64,000 nucleotides of DNA from Paramagnetospirillum magneticum AMB-1 (GCF_000009985.1 NC_007626.1:4457943-4521942), one strand, 5' to 3'; counted from the stretch's first letter, positions 9,399-18,694 are shown. The notes: generated by a model not told the origin, from the sequence alone. Numbers and translations are program-made.

Positions 9399-10802
9399 AT
9401 GGCCAAGCTGCGCACGTTGTTCGACAAGATCTGGGACGCCCACCTGGTGGACGTCCAAGACGACGGTACCTGCCTGATCTACATCGACCGTCACATGGTC
9501 CACGAGGTCACCAGCCCGCAGGCCTTCGAGGGCCTGGAGATGTCCGGCCGCAAGGTGCGCCATCCCGAGCTGACCCTGGCCGTCGCCGACCACAACGTGC
9601 CGACCACCGATCGGTCCAAGGGCATCGAGAACGAGGAAAGCCGCATCCAGGTGGAAACCCTGGAGGCCAACGCCAAGAAGTTCGGCGTGGAATACCTGCG
9701 CATGGACGACATCCGCCAGGGCGTGGTCCACATCGTCGGCCCCGAGCAGGGCTTCACCCTGCCCGGCACCACCATCGTCTGCGGCGATTCCCATACCGCC
9801 ACCCACGGCGCTTTCGGCTCGCTGGCCTTCGGCATCGGCACCTCCGAGGTGGAGCATGTGCTGGCCACCCAGACCCTGGTGCAGAAGCCCGCCAAGAACA
9901 TGCGCATCACCGTGACCGGCAAGCCCGGCCCGGGCGTCACCGCCAAGGACATCGTGCTGGCCATCATCGGCAAGATCGGCACCGCCGGCGGCACCGGCTA
10001 TGTGGTGGAGTTCGCGGGCGAAGCCATCCGCGACCTGTCCATGGAAGGCCGCATGACCGTCTGCAACATGACCATCGAGGCGGGTGCCCGCGCCGGTCTG
10101 GTGGCCCCCGACGAGAAGACCTTCGCCTATATCGCCGGTAAGCCCCGCTCGCCCAAGGGTGCCGCCTTCGAGGCCGCGGTCAGCTACTGGAAGACCCTGT
10201 TCACCGACGAAGGCGCCCATTTCGACGCCGAGGTGACCCTGGACGCCTCCACCCTGGTGCCGCAGATCACCTGGGGTACCAGCCCCGAGGACGTCATCGC
10301 CATCACCGGCACCGTGCCCAACCCCGCCGACATCAAGGACGAGGCCAAGCGCAAGGCTGTCGAACGCTCGCTGGACTATATGGGCCTCACCGCCGGCATG
10401 AAGGCCACCGACATCGCCATCGACGTGGTGTTCATCGGCTCGTGCACCAACGGCCGCATCGAGGACTTCCGCGCCGCCGCCGAGATCTTCAAGGGCCGCA
10501 AGGTCGCCGCCAGCGTGCAGGCGCTGATTGTCCCCGGCTCCGGTCTGGTCAAGGAGCAGGCCGAGCAGGAAGGCCTGGACAAGATCTTCATCGAGGCGGG
10601 TGCCGAATGGCGCGAGCCCGGCTGCTCCATGTGTCTGGCCATGAACGCCGACCAGTTGAAGCCCGGCCAGCGCTCGGCGTCCACCTCGAACCGTAATTTC
10701 GAGGGCCGTCAGGGCCGCGGCGGGCGCACCCATCTGGTCAGCCCCGCCATGGCCGCCGCCGCTGCCATCACCGGCAAGCTCACCGACGTTCGCTCGCTGT
10801 AA
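9399..10802 (+). CDS. leuC: 3-isopropylmalate dehydratase large subunit
   Basis: 467 residues, the standard LeuC length. It is an aconitase-family protein with VCGDSHTATHGAFG, the cluster cysteine in FIGSCTNGRIEDFRAAA, and the paired cysteines in EPGCSMCLAMN that complete the [4Fe-4S] site. C-terminal SNRNFEGRQG is the substrate-phosphate loop. With LeuD it isomerises 2-isopropylmalate to 3-isopropylmalate in leucine synthesis. It heads leuC-leuD-leuB. Confidence 0.97.
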   Translation: MAKLRTLFDKIWDAHLVDVQDDGTCLIYIDRHMVHEVTSPQAFEGLEMSGRKVRHPELTLAVADHNVPTTDRSKGIENEESRIQVETLEANAKKFGVEYLRMDDIRQGVVHIVGPEQGFTLPGTTIVCGDSHTATHGAFGSLAFGIGTSEVEHVLATQTLVQKPAKNMRITVTGKPGPGVTAKDIVLAIIGKIGTAGGTGYVVEFAGEAIRDLSMEGRMTVCNMTIEAGARAGLVAPDEKTFAYIAGKPRSPKGAAFEAAVSYWKTLFTDEGAHFDAEVTLDASTLVPQITWGTSPEDVIAITGTVPNPADIKDEAKRKAVERSLDYMGLTAGMKATDIAIDVVFIGSCTNGRIEDFRAAAEIFKGRKVAASVQALIVPGSGLVKEQAEQEGLDKIFIEAGAEWREPGCSMCLAMNADQLKPGQRSASTSNRNFEGRQGRGGRTHLVSPAMAAAAAITGKLTDVRSL

Positions 10803-10815
10803 GGGGACTTGGGAT

Positions 10816-11421
10816 ATGGAAAAGTTCACCACGCTGACCGGCGTCGCGGCGCCGCTGCCCATGATCAACGTCGACACCGACATGATCATCCCCAAGCAGT
10901 TCCTGAAGACCATCAAGCGCACCGGTCTGGGCAAGAACCTGTTCGACGAGATGCGCTATACCCAGGACGGCAAGGAAGTCCCCGACTTCGTGCTGAACAA
11001 GCCGGCCTATCGCTCGGCCAAGATCCTGGTGGCCGGCGCCAATTTCGGCTGCGGCTCGTCGCGTGAGCATGCGCCCTGGGCCATCGGCGATTTCGGCATC
11101 CGCTGCGTCATCGCCCCCAGCTTCGCCGACATCTTCTTCAACAACTGCTTCAAGAACGGCATCCTGCCCATCAAGCTGCCGCAGGAGCAGGTGGACAAGC
11201 TGCTGGACGACGCCAACCGTGGCTCCAACGCCATCGTTACCGTCGATCTGGCGCGTCAGGTGATCACCGGCCCCGATGGCGGCTCCATCAGCTTCGAGGT
11301 CGATCCCTTCCGCAAGCATTGCCTGCTGAACGGTCTGGACGACATCGGTTTGACGCTTCAGCGCGAAGACAAGATCGCGGCGTTCGAAGAGAGCCGCAAG
11401 ACGTCCTCTCCCTGGCTGTAG
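10816..11421 (+). CDS. leuD: 3-isopropylmalate dehydratase small subunit
   Basis: 201 residues. The swivel-domain hallmarks are VDTDMIIPKQFLK near the N-terminus and GANFGCGSSREHAPWAI at about residues 75-91, which forms part of the active site contributed to the LeuCD complex. IAPSFADIFFNNCFKNGILP is also typical. It follows leuC by 13 bases. Confidence 0.97.
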   Translation: MEKFTTLTGVAAPLPMINVDTDMIIPKQFLKTIKRTGLGKNLFDEMRYTQDGKEVPDFVLNKPAYRSAKILVAGANFGCGSSREHAPWAIGDFGIRCVIAPSFADIFFNNCFKNGILPIKLPQEQVDKLLDDANRGSNAIVTVDLARQVITGPDGGSISFEVDPFRKHCLLNGLDDIGLTLQREDKIAAFEESRKTSSPWL

Positions 11422-11515
11422 CCGTCGGATTTCGTCTCTTTCCGTCGCTTGACGGGACCGTGTCCAGGCATTAGGCACTCATCCGTTAGACATAGATATT
11501 GTTCGGGAGACTAGT

Positions 11516-12625
11516 ATGGCCGCCAAGAAGCTTTTGATCCTTCCCGGTGACGGCATCGGCGTCGAAGTGATGGCGCAGGTCCGCCGGATCATCGACTGGA
11601 TGGGCCGCAAGCGGAAGATCGAGTTCGAGATCACCGAAGGCCTGCTGGGCGGCGCCGCCTACGACGTTCACGGCACCCCCTACCCGGCCGAGACGCTGGA
11701 AGCCGCCCTGGCCGCCGACGCCGTGCTGCTGGGCGCGGTGGGTGGTCCCAAGTGGGACGACCTGCCCTTCGACAAGAAGCCCGAGCGCGGCCTGCTGGGC
11801 ATCCGCAAGGACATGGGGCTGTTCGCCAATCTGCGCCCCGCCACCGTGCTGGAAGCCCTGGCCGATGCCTCGACCCTGAAGGCCGAGGTGGTCTCTGGCC
11901 TGGACATCATGATCCTGCGCGAGTTGACCGGCGGCCTGTATTTCGGCCAGCCGCGCGGCATCGACACCCTGCCCGACGGCACCCGCAAGGGCTACAACAC
12001 CCTGGTCTACACCACCCCCGAGATTCAGCGCATCGGCCGCGTCGCCTTCGACCTGGCCAGGAAGCGCAACAAGAAGCTCTGCTCGGTGGACAAGGCCAAC
12101 GTGCTGGAATGCACCGTGCTGTGGCGCGAGGAGATGATCAAGCTGCAGAAGGAAGAGTTCCCCGACGTGGAACTCACCCACATGTACGTGGACAACGCCG
12201 CCATGCAGCTGGTCCGCAACCCCAAGCAGTTCGACGTCATGGTCACCGAGAACATGTTCGGCGACATCCTGTCCGATTGCGCCGCCATGCTGACCGGCAG
12301 CCTCGGCATGCTGCCGTCCGCCTCGCTGGGCGAGGCCGATGCCCAGGGCAAGCGCAAGGCGCTGTACGAGCCCGTCCACGGCTCGGCCCCCGACATCGCC
12401 GGCAAGGACATGGCCAACCCGCTGGCCACCATCATGTCGTTCGCCATGTGCCTGCGCTACTCGTTCGACATGGCTGCCGAGGCCGACCTGATCGAGACCG
12501 CCGTCAAGAACGTCCTGAAGGGCGGCCTGCGCACCGCCGACATCATGCAGCCCGGCAAGGCCAAGGTCTCCACCACCGTCATGGGTGAAGCCGTGGTCCG
12601 CGAGCTGGACAAGCTGAACGCCTGA
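11516..12625 (+). CDS. leuB: 3-isopropylmalate dehydrogenase
   Basis: 369 residues. It opens with KKLLILPGDGIGVEVMAQV. Substrate- and NAD-binding features follow: LLGAVGGPKWD, LRELTGGLYFGQPRG, TVLWREEM, YVDNAAMQLV, NMFGDILSDCAAMLTGSLGMLPSAS and VHGSAPDIAGKDMANP. It oxidises and decarboxylates 3-isopropylmalate to 2-oxoisocaproate. A gap of 94 bases separates it from leuD. A strong terminator follows the stop. Confidence 0.97.
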   Translation: MAAKKLLILPGDGIGVEVMAQVRRIIDWMGRKRKIEFEITEGLLGGAAYDVHGTPYPAETLEAALAADAVLLGAVGGPKWDDLPFDKKPERGLLGIRKDMGLFANLRPATVLEALADASTLKAEVVSGLDIMILRELTGGLYFGQPRGIDTLPDGTRKGYNTLVYTTPEIQRIGRVAFDLARKRNKKLCSVDKANVLECTVLWREEMIKLQKEEFPDVELTHMYVDNAAMQLVRNPKQFDVMVTENMFGDILSDCAAMLTGSLGMLPSASLGEADAQGKRKALYEPVHGSAPDIAGKDMANPLATIMSFAMCLRYSFDMAAEADLIETAVKNVLKGGLRTADIMQPGKAKVSTTVMGEAVVRELDKLNA

Positions 12626-12638
12626 TCCTTGGGCGACG

Positions 12639-12680
12639 AAAAAAGAGCGGCGGTCCCGAAAGGGGCCGCCGTTTTGTTTT
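12639..12680. terminator. Bidirectional terminator between leuB and rbfA
   Basis: A GC-rich stem (12647-12657 with 12662-12672, GAAA loop, some G-U pairs) is followed on plus by TTTTGTTTT. It is preceded by a run of six A at 12639-12644, giving a U-run for minus-strand transcripts. It can therefore end both leuB and the convergent rbfA operon. Confidence 0.85.
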
Positions 12681-12694
12681 GGGGGAAGGGAAAA

Positions 12695-12804
12695 GATGCG
12701 AAGGGACTCGTCCCTTCACGCATCCCTGGTCCTCGTGAGAAAACTGATGGTGCGGAAGCTGTGCTTCCACGCGGGCGCGGGCGGCCGCCCGCTCGCGAAG
12801 CGAT
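12695..12804 (+). repeat. Intergenic hairpin repeat, copy A
   Basis: A hairpin at 12695-12724 (GATGCG-AAGGGA pairing with TCCCTT and CGCATC) is followed at 12741-12800 by a segment that aligns without gaps to 51751-51810, 46 of 60 bases by hand count. It includes GGAAGCTGTGCTTCC and the palindrome GGGCGGCCGCCC. It is non-coding and abuts the rbfA stop. The same repeat class occurs at 48757, 51655 and 61441. Confidence 0.65.
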
Positions 12805-12810
12805 CTCGGC

Positions 12811-13239
12811 CTACTGCCCGTCGTCGCCGTCGGTGGGGAACTCGTCCTCGGCCGGGGCGTGGTCGATGTCGCGGCGGACTTCCGGCGAGTTGAGGATGGA
12901 ATCGATCCGGGACGCGGTGTCGAAGGTGGTGTCTTCCTGGAACCACAGATCGGGCACGGCGCGCAGTTCGACCATGCGCGAGATTTCGTGGCGCAGGAAG
13001 GCCTTGGCGCGCTTGAGGCCCGCCAGGATCGGCGCCACGTCGCCGCCGCCCAGGGGAACGACGAAGACGGTGGCGTTGCGCAGGTCGGGGCTGACCCGGA
13101 CCTCGGTCACGGTGATGGCGCGGCCCAGCAGGTCGGGATCGCGGAACTCTCCGCGCTCGATCACCATGGCGATAGCATGGCGCAGTTCCTCGCCGACGCG
13201 AAGCTGGCGCTGGGACGGTGGCTTGGCACCCCGGCTCAT
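12811..13239 (-). CDS. rbfA: Ribosome-binding factor A
   Basis: 142 residues with the RbfA KH-like fold pattern: SQRQLRVGEELRHAIAMVI, VTEVRVSPDLRNATVFVVPL and LRHEISRMVELRAVPDLWF. The C-terminal tail is acidic. It binds helix 1 of 16S rRNA during late 30S maturation. It is the last gene of rimP-nusA-ylxR-infB-rbfA. In most bacteria truB would follow directly; here the convergent leuB does, and truB lies about 49 kb away. Confidence 0.95.
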   Translation of the reverse strand: MSRGAKPPSQRQLRVGEELRHAIAMVIERGEFRDPDLLGRAITVTEVRVSPDLRNATVFVVPLGGGDVAPILAGLKRAKAFLRHEISRMVELRAVPDLWFQEDTTFDTASRIDSILNSPEVRRDIDHAPAEDEFPTDGDDGQ

Positions 13240-13275
13240 GGCAATGACTCCGCCGCGAGGAACACGATCACCCCG

Positions 13276-15894
13276 TTACAGGGTGACCGCGATCTCCTCG
13301 ATCTCGAAGCACTCGATGACGTCGCCGACCCGGATGTCTTCGTAGTTGGTGAAGGACATGCCGCACTCGTAGCCCTCGCGGACGTCCTTGACGTCGTCCT
13401 TGAAGCGCTTGAGCTGGCCGAGGTCGCCGGTATGGATGACCACGTTGTCGCGCAGCAGGCGCACCTTGGCCCCGCGCTTGACGGTGCCCTCGGTAATCAT
13501 GCAGCCCGCCACCTTGCCGACCTTGGTGATGTTGAACACCTCGCGGATGGACGCGTAGCCCAGGAACTTCTCGCGCAGTTCCGGCGCCAGCATGCCCGAC
13601 AGCATCTTCTTCAGGTCGTCGGTGACGTCGTAGATGATGGAGTAGTAGCGGATGTCGACGCCATCGCGGCGCGCCATGTCGCGGGCCTGGGGATTGGCGC
13701 GGACATTGAAGCCGATCAGCAGGCCGTTGGAGGCCTTGGCCAGGGTGATGTCCGACTCGTTGATGGCGCCGACGGCGGCATGCAGGATGCGCACCTTGAC
13801 GTTCTCGTTGCCCATCTTCTCCAGGGTGGAGGAGATGGCTTCGATGGAGCCCTGCACGTCGCCCTTGATGACCACCGGCAGTTCCTGGGCCTCGCCCGAC
13901 TTGATGGCCGAGAACATCTGTTCCAGGGTGCCGCGCTGGGCCAACTTGGCCTTGGCCTCGCGGTCCATGCGGCTCCGGTAGCCGGCGATCTCGCGGGCGC
14001 GGGCCTCGTCCTCGACGGTGACGAAGTCGTCACCGGCGGCGGGCGTGCCCTGCAGGCCGAGAACCTCGACCGGGGTGGAGGGACCGGCTTCCTTGATGGA
14101 ATTGCCGTGGTCGTCGACCAGGGCGCGGACGCGGCCCCATTCGGCGCCGGCCACGAAGACCTCGCCGACCTTCAGGGTGCCCTTCTGGACCAGGACGGTG
14201 GCCACCGAGCCACGGCCCTTTTCCATCTTGGCCTCGACCACCACGCCCTGGGCGGCGCGGGTCGGGTTGGCCTTGAGGTCGAGGATTTCGGCCTGGAGCA
14301 GGATGGCTTCTTCCAGCTTCTCGAGGTTCAGGCGCTTTTTGGCGGAGACCTCGATGGCCAGGACGTCGCCACCCAGTTCCTCGGTGACCAGTTCGTGCTG
14401 CAGCAGTTCCTGGCGGACCTTTTCCGGGGTGGCGCCCGGCTTGTCGATCTTGTTGATGGCGACGATGATCGGCACGCCGGCGGCCTTGGCGTGGCGGATG
14501 GCTTCAACCGTCTGCGGCATGATGCCGTCATCGGCAGCCACCACCAGCACCACGATATCGGTCACCTTGGCGCCGCGGGCGCGCATGGCGGTGAAGGCTT
14601 CGTGGCCGGGAGTGTCGATGAAGGTGATCTTGTCGCCCGAGCTCATGGTCACCTGATAGGCGCCGATGTGCTGGGTGATGCCGCCCGCTTCGCCCGACAC
14701 CACGTCGGTGGCGCGCAGCGCGTCGAGCAGCGAGGTCTTGCCGTGATCCACGTGGCCCATGACGGTGACCACCGGCGGACGGGTGAACAGCACCTCGTCG
14801 GTATCGGCCTCGCCCTCCAGGCCGACCAGGACGTCGGCTTCGGAGACGCGCTTCATGTTGTGGCCGAACTCGGTCACCACCAGTTCGGCGGTGTCGGCGT
14901 CGATATTCTGGTTGATGGTGGCCATCACACCCAGACGCATCAGGCACTTGATCACGTCGGCGCCACGGACGGCCATACGGTTGGCCAGCTCCTGCACCGT
15001 GATGCTTTCGGGCACGATCACCTCGCGGATGACCTTTTCCGAACCCTTCTGCATGTGCTTGAGGCGCTCACGCTCGCGGGCGCGCTTGACGGCGGCCAGC
15101 GACCGGCCGCGCTCGGAGCGGTCGTCATCGGTCAGCGCGTCGGTGATGGTCAGCTTGCCGGTGCGGCGGCGCGGCTCGGTACGCTTGACCGGGGCGGGCT
15201 TGTGGGCGGCGGCGCGCTTCTTGGCGCGCTCCTCTTCCTCTTCCTCTTCCTCGGTGCGGGCCCGCGGAACGGCGGTGGCATCGCCGGCGGGAGCGGCGGC
15301 GGCCACGGGCTTGGGCTGAGCCGGAGCCACCGGGGTGGCGGGGGCGGGAGCAGGAGCGGCGGCAACCGGAGCGGTGGGAGCGACCGGCTCGGCGGCCGGA
15401 GCGGCTGCCTCGGGCTCGGACTGCGGCTCGGCGGCGCGGCGGGCGGCCTCTTCCTCGGCGAGGCGAGCGGCCTCTTCCTCGGCGGCGCGGGCGGCCTCTT
15501 CCTCGGCGGCGTGGCGGATGGCCTCCTCCTCGGCGCGGGCGCGGACCTCTTCCTCGTGGCGGAGAGCGTCCTGCAGCGCCTTGGCGCGGGCGGCCTTCTC
15601 GCCGGTGGTCAGGTCATGGGCGCTGGCGGCGCGGCTGGCGGCCTCCACCTTGGCCACGGCGGCGGCGAGATCGGCCTCGGCGACGGAATGGACCCCGTCC
15701 TTGATCTCGTGCATGGCGCCGCCGGCGCTGGTGAAGGTGCGCTTTTTGCGGACCTCGACCGTCACCACCTTGGACCGGCCATGGGAGAAGCTCTGCCGGA
15801 CCTGTCCGGTCTCGACGGTCTTCTTCAGCTCCAGCTTGCCCGGCTGGGTCAGCTTCAGCGGGGCCTTACGGTCTTGATCCTGGGAATCGCTCAT
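13276..15894 (-). CDS. infB: Translation initiation factor IF-2
   Basis: 872 residues. A long Ala/Glu/Pro-rich N-terminal region (to about 290) holds repeated EEEAAR-type charged repeats and an IF2_N domain. The G domain follows: GHVDHGKTSLLDALR, a DTPGHEAFTAMRARGA switch 2 and NKIDKPGA. The C-terminal domains include VIKGDVQGSIEA and end EEIAVTL. It places initiator tRNA on the 30S subunit and promotes subunit joining. It sits 27 bases after ylxR and 36 before rbfA. An overlapping plus-strand frame of over 1,200 residues is an antisense artefact of the base composition. Confidence 0.97.
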   Translation of the reverse strand: MSDSQDQDRKAPLKLTQPGKLELKKTVETGQVRQSFSHGRSKVVTVEVRKKRTFTSAGGAMHEIKDGVHSVAEADLAAAVAKVEAASRAASAHDLTTGEKAARAKALQDALRHEEEVRARAEEEAIRHAAEEEAARAAEEEAARLAEEEAARRAAEPQSEPEAAAPAAEPVAPTAPVAAAPAPAPATPVAPAQPKPVAAAAPAGDATAVPRARTEEEEEEEERAKKRAAAHKPAPVKRTEPRRRTGKLTITDALTDDDRSERGRSLAAVKRARERERLKHMQKGSEKVIREVIVPESITVQELANRMAVRGADVIKCLMRLGVMATINQNIDADTAELVVTEFGHNMKRVSEADVLVGLEGEADTDEVLFTRPPVVTVMGHVDHGKTSLLDALRATDVVSGEAGGITQHIGAYQVTMSSGDKITFIDTPGHEAFTAMRARGAKVTDIVVLVVAADDGIMPQTVEAIRHAKAAGVPIIVAINKIDKPGATPEKVRQELLQHELVTEELGGDVLAIEVSAKKRLNLEKLEEAILLQAEILDLKANPTRAAQGVVVEAKMEKGRGSVATVLVQKGTLKVGEVFVAGAEWGRVRALVDDHGNSIKEAGPSTPVEVLGLQGTPAAGDDFVTVEDEARAREIAGYRSRMDREAKAKLAQRGTLEQMFSAIKSGEAQELPVVIKGDVQGSIEAISSTLEKMGNENVKVRILHAAVGAINESDITLAKASNGLLIGFNVRANPQARDMARRDGVDIRYYSIIYDVTDDLKKMLSGMLAPELREKFLGYASIREVFNITKVGKVAGCMITEGTVKRGAKVRLLRDNVVIHTGDLGQLKRFKDDVKDVREGYECGMSFTNYEDIRVGDVIECFEIEEIAVTL

Positions 15895-15921
15895 GTACGA
15901 CTTCGTCTCTTCTGCAAAAAA

Positions 15922-16518
15922 TCATCCGCGAAAACCGGCAAGCAACGCCGCGCCATCCTTGAGACGCTGCGCCAGCCTGCCCGGAAGCACGCAGACATGA
16001 ACGGCCGCATCGCGGCCAAAAACGGTGCCCAACTCGGCGCCGTCAAAAAGCTCGATCGCCGGCACGCCGGGTGCCATGGCCTGAACCTTGGCGCGCCCGT
16101 CGCGGGCGGCGTCCCTGGCCCCGAGAAGCACGGCGGCGCGGCGAGCCTTGATCTCGGCGCACACCTTCTCGAACCCACAGACCGCCTGACCGGCGCGGCG
16201 CGCCAGGCCCAGGACATCCAGGCAACGGCGCGCCAAAAGCGCTTCGACCCGATCGGCCAGATCCTCAGGGACCACCACCTGGCGGCGAGCCACCCGGGCG
16301 AAGGACCGTTTGACCACGGCCGTATTTACCACATCCCGGCTGGCGCTCAACCAGATTCCCCGTCCGGGAAGCTCATGGCCGGGGTCCGGAAACAGCGTAC
16401 CATCAGGCGCCACGGCGAACCGCAGCAATTCCGACTTGGGTCGGACCTGACCGGTGACGATGCACCGGCGTTCGGGTCCGACCTCTTCTTCTTCGTCCAA
16501 GTCGGGGGATTCGGCCAT
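15922..16518 (-). CDS. YlxR-family RNA-binding protein with L7Ae-like C-terminal half
   Basis: 198 residues from the ATG at 16518, chosen because AAGGGGAG precedes it; an in-frame start further upstream lies inside nusA. Residues ~10-85 match the YlxR/DUF448 domain (RRCIVTGQVRPKSELLRF and PGRGIWLSASRDVV). Residues ~95-190 resemble an L7Ae/YlxQ fold (LGLARRAGQAVCGFEKV, AAVLLGARDAA). In Firmicutes these are separate genes in the nusA-infB operon; here they are one polypeptide. Nucleic-acid binding linked to nusA/infB function is likely. The exact role is uncertain. Confidence 0.85.
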   Translation of the reverse strand: MAESPDLDEEEEVGPERRCIVTGQVRPKSELLRFAVAPDGTLFPDPGHELPGRGIWLSASRDVVNTAVVKRSFARVARRQVVVPEDLADRVEALLARRCLDVLGLARRAGQAVCGFEKVCAEIKARRAAVLLGARDAARDGRAKVQAMAPGVPAIELFDGAELGTVFGRDAAVHVCVLPGRLAQRLKDGAALLAGFRG

Positions 16519-16528
16519 GCCGCTCCCC

Positions 16529-18040
16529 TTACTTGCCTTCCTCGAACCAATGAGCACGGGCCGCCATGATCACGGCATTGGCCTCGTCCTCGGTCATGGC
16601 GTCCTTGCCCAGGATGTCGATCAGCTCGTCACCGGCCAGATCGCCCAGGTCGTCCAGGGTCTTGATGCCCTTGTCGCCCAGCTTGACCAGCATGGACGGA
16701 GCCAGCCCCTCGATGGCGGCCATCTCGTCGGCGACGCCCATGTCCTTGCGCATCTGGTCGTAGCGCTCGTCCTGCTCGGCCAGGAAGTTGCGAGCCCGGG
16801 TCTGCAGTTCCTCGGCGACGTTCTCGTCGAAGCCCTCGATGTCGGCGATGTCCTCGGCCGGCACGTAGGCCACCTCCTCCACCGACGAGAAGCCCTCGGT
16901 CACCAGCAGATGGGCGATGACGTCGTCAACGTCCAGGGCCTGGATGAACATATTCGAACGCGAACGGAATTCCTCGGTGCGGCGCTCGGATTCCTCGGCC
17001 TCGGTGAGGATGTCGATGTTCCACTGGGTCAGCTGGCTGGCCAGACGCACATTCTGGCCGCGACGGCCGATGGCGAGAGACAGCTGGTCGTCGGGCACCA
17101 CCACCTCGATGCGGCCGGCTTCCTCGTCCAGCACCACCTTGGTGACCTCGGCGGGGGCCAGGCCGTTGACCACGAAGGTGGCGACGTCGGGCGACCACTG
17201 GATGATGTCGATCTTCTCGCCCTGCAGCTCGGCCACCACAGCCTGCACGCGCGAGCCGCGCATGCCGACGCAGGCGCCGACGGGGTCGATGGAGGAATCG
17301 TGGGACAGCACGGCGATCTTGGCGCGCGAGCCCGGGTCACGGGCCACCGCCTTGATCTCGATGATGCCGTCATAGATTTCCGGCACTTCCTGGGCGAACA
17401 GCTTGGCCATGAAGATGGGATGGGTGCGCGACAGGAAGATCTGCGGCCCCCGGGGCTCCTGGCGGACATCGTAGATATAGGCGCGGACGCGGTCGCCGGT
17501 GCGGAAGGTCTCGCGCGGGATCAGTTCGTCGCGGCGCAGCAGCGCCTCGGCCCGGCCCAGATCGACGATGACGTTGCCGAACTCGACGCGCTTGACCAGA
17601 CCATTGCTGATCTCGCCGACGCGGTCCTTGTATTCGTTGAACTGGCGCTGACGCTCGGCATCGCGCACCTTCTGGACGATGACCTGCTTGGCGGTCTGGG
17701 CGGCAATGCGGCCGAAATCGATGGGCGGCAGCGGATCGACCAGGAAGTCGCCGACGACGGCGTCGGGCTTCTTCTTCAGCACCTGCTTCAGGGTCTGCTG
17801 GGTGGCCTCGTTCTCCACCTCCTCGACCACTTCGATATAGCGGGCCAGCTGGATTTCACCGGTCTTGCGATCGATATGGGCGCGAATGTCGTGCTCGTGG
17901 CCATACTTGGAGCGACCGGCCTTCTGAATGGCCTGCTCCATGGCTTCGAGAACCTCGTCGCGGTCGATGCCCTTGTCGCGGGCGACGGCGTCGGCCACCT
18001 GAAGGAGTTCGGGGCGGGGCAGTGCGGCGATCCGTTCCAT
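16529..18040 (-). CDS. nusA: Transcription termination/antitermination factor NusA
   Basis: 503 residues. Its N-terminal RNA-polymerase-binding domain is followed by an S1 domain (GDRVRAYIYDVRQEPRGPQIFLSRTHP) and two KH domains (DPVGACVGMRGSRVQAVVAEL and LAIGRRGQNVRLASQL). C-terminal helix-hairpin-helix repeats of the acidic type follow (GFDENVAEELQTRA, GDKGIKTLDDLGDLAGDEL). It modulates pausing, termination and antitermination. A terminator upstream of rimP makes NusA feedback on its own operon plausible. Confidence 0.97.
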   Translation of the reverse strand: MERIAALPRPELLQVADAVARDKGIDRDEVLEAMEQAIQKAGRSKYGHEHDIRAHIDRKTGEIQLARYIEVVEEVENEATQQTLKQVLKKKPDAVVGDFLVDPLPPIDFGRIAAQTAKQVIVQKVRDAERQRQFNEYKDRVGEISNGLVKRVEFGNVIVDLGRAEALLRRDELIPRETFRTGDRVRAYIYDVRQEPRGPQIFLSRTHPIFMAKLFAQEVPEIYDGIIEIKAVARDPGSRAKIAVLSHDSSIDPVGACVGMRGSRVQAVVAELQGEKIDIIQWSPDVATFVVNGLAPAEVTKVVLDEEAGRIEVVVPDDQLSLAIGRRGQNVRLASQLTQWNIDILTEAEESERRTEEFRSRSNMFIQALDVDDVIAHLLVTEGFSSVEEVAYVPAEDIADIEGFDENVAEELQTRARNFLAEQDERYDQMRKDMGVADEMAAIEGLAPSMLVKLGDKGIKTLDDLGDLAGDELIDILGKDAMTEDEANAVIMAARAHWFEEGK

Positions 18041-18055
18041 GGTCCTACTTCGTCC

Positions 18056-18556
18056 TCACTCTTCCTGGTCTTTCAACGTCGCGGCGATCAGTTCGTCGGT
18101 CAGCACCAGCTTGGCACCGCGAACATCAGCCAGCGGAATGGCAATCTCTCCGGCGGCCTCGATGACGAGACGCACATTGACGCCCGCCTCGTCCAGCCCC
18201 AGCAGCTTGCCCCGGAACCGCTTGCGCCCGTCGATGGGCTGGCACGATTCCATCTTGGCCTCGAACCCCGCCCATGCGACGAAGTCCTTGGCCCGGGTCA
18301 GCGGACGGTCGATGCCCGGCGAGCTCACCTCGAGGGTATAGGCCGCCGAGATGGGGTCCTCCACATCCAGCAGGGCCGAAACCGAGCGGCTGATGTCGGC
18401 ACAATCGTCCACGGCCATCATCACGCCGTCCTTGCGGTCCGCCATGATCTGAAGCGTGAGCCGCTGCTTTCCCTGCAGCTGCACCCGCACCAGCTCGTAC
18501 CCCATGGCGTCCAGTGACGGCGCGATCAGGGCCTCCAAACGGCTTTGAAGATCCAT
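18056..18556 (-). CDS. rimP: Ribosome maturation factor RimP
   Basis: 166 residues with the RimP two-domain pattern: LIAPSLDAMGYELVRVQL, DCADISRSVSALLDVEDPI and YTLEVSSPGIDRPLTRAKDF, then an SH3-like C-terminal domain. It is required for 30S assembly and is the usual first gene of the nusA-infB operon. It is 15 bases upstream of nusA. Its roughly 100-base leader contains a full intrinsic terminator. Confidence 0.95.
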   Translation of the reverse strand: MDLQSRLEALIAPSLDAMGYELVRVQLQGKQRLTLQIMADRKDGVMMAVDDCADISRSVSALLDVEDPISAAYTLEVSSPGIDRPLTRAKDFVAWAGFEAKMESCQPIDGRKRFRGKLLGLDEAGVNVRLVIEAAGEIAIPLADVRGAKLVLTDELIAATLKDQEE

Positions 18557-18590
18557 AACCCTGTCGCCTGCGACCTTAACGTTGGTCCCT

Positions 18591-18620
18591 AAAAACGAAA
18601 AAAGTGGGCCACTGGCCCAC
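18591..18620 (-). terminator. Intrinsic terminator in the rimP leader
   Basis: The perfect seven-base stem GTGGGCC/GGCCCAC (18604-18620, three-base loop) is followed on the minus strand by six U, CG and five U. It lies downstream of pfp and of a good promoter, but upstream of rimP. It may end pfp transcripts and also attenuate the rimP operon. Confidence 0.85.
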
Positions 18621-18666
18621 CCTCACAATCCCGTCTGACGGGAATACAAGAATGTGTCTTGGCGTC

Positions 18667-18694
18667 AATATAGCCAAATCGGCGCCCGAGGCAA
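18667..18694 (-). promoter_or_regulatory. Probable sigma-70 promoter of the rimP-nusA-infB operon
   Basis: Read on the minus strand, TTGCCT (18694-18689) and TATATT (18672-18667) are 16 bases apart. Transcription would begin near 18660, giving a leader of about 105 bases that includes the terminator at 18591-18620 before the rimP start. Confidence 0.6.

Noticed and set aside
11449..11477. Promoter ahead of leuB (TTGACG, 17 bases, TAGGCA)
   Set aside because: The -10 box is too weak to support by eye; leuB may simply be co-transcribed with leuCD.
12859..16569. A plus-strand open frame of 1,236 residues
   Set aside because: It lies antisense to infB and ylxR, has low-complexity His/Gly/Asp-rich translation and no family motif. 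It arises from third-position GC bias in the real genes.
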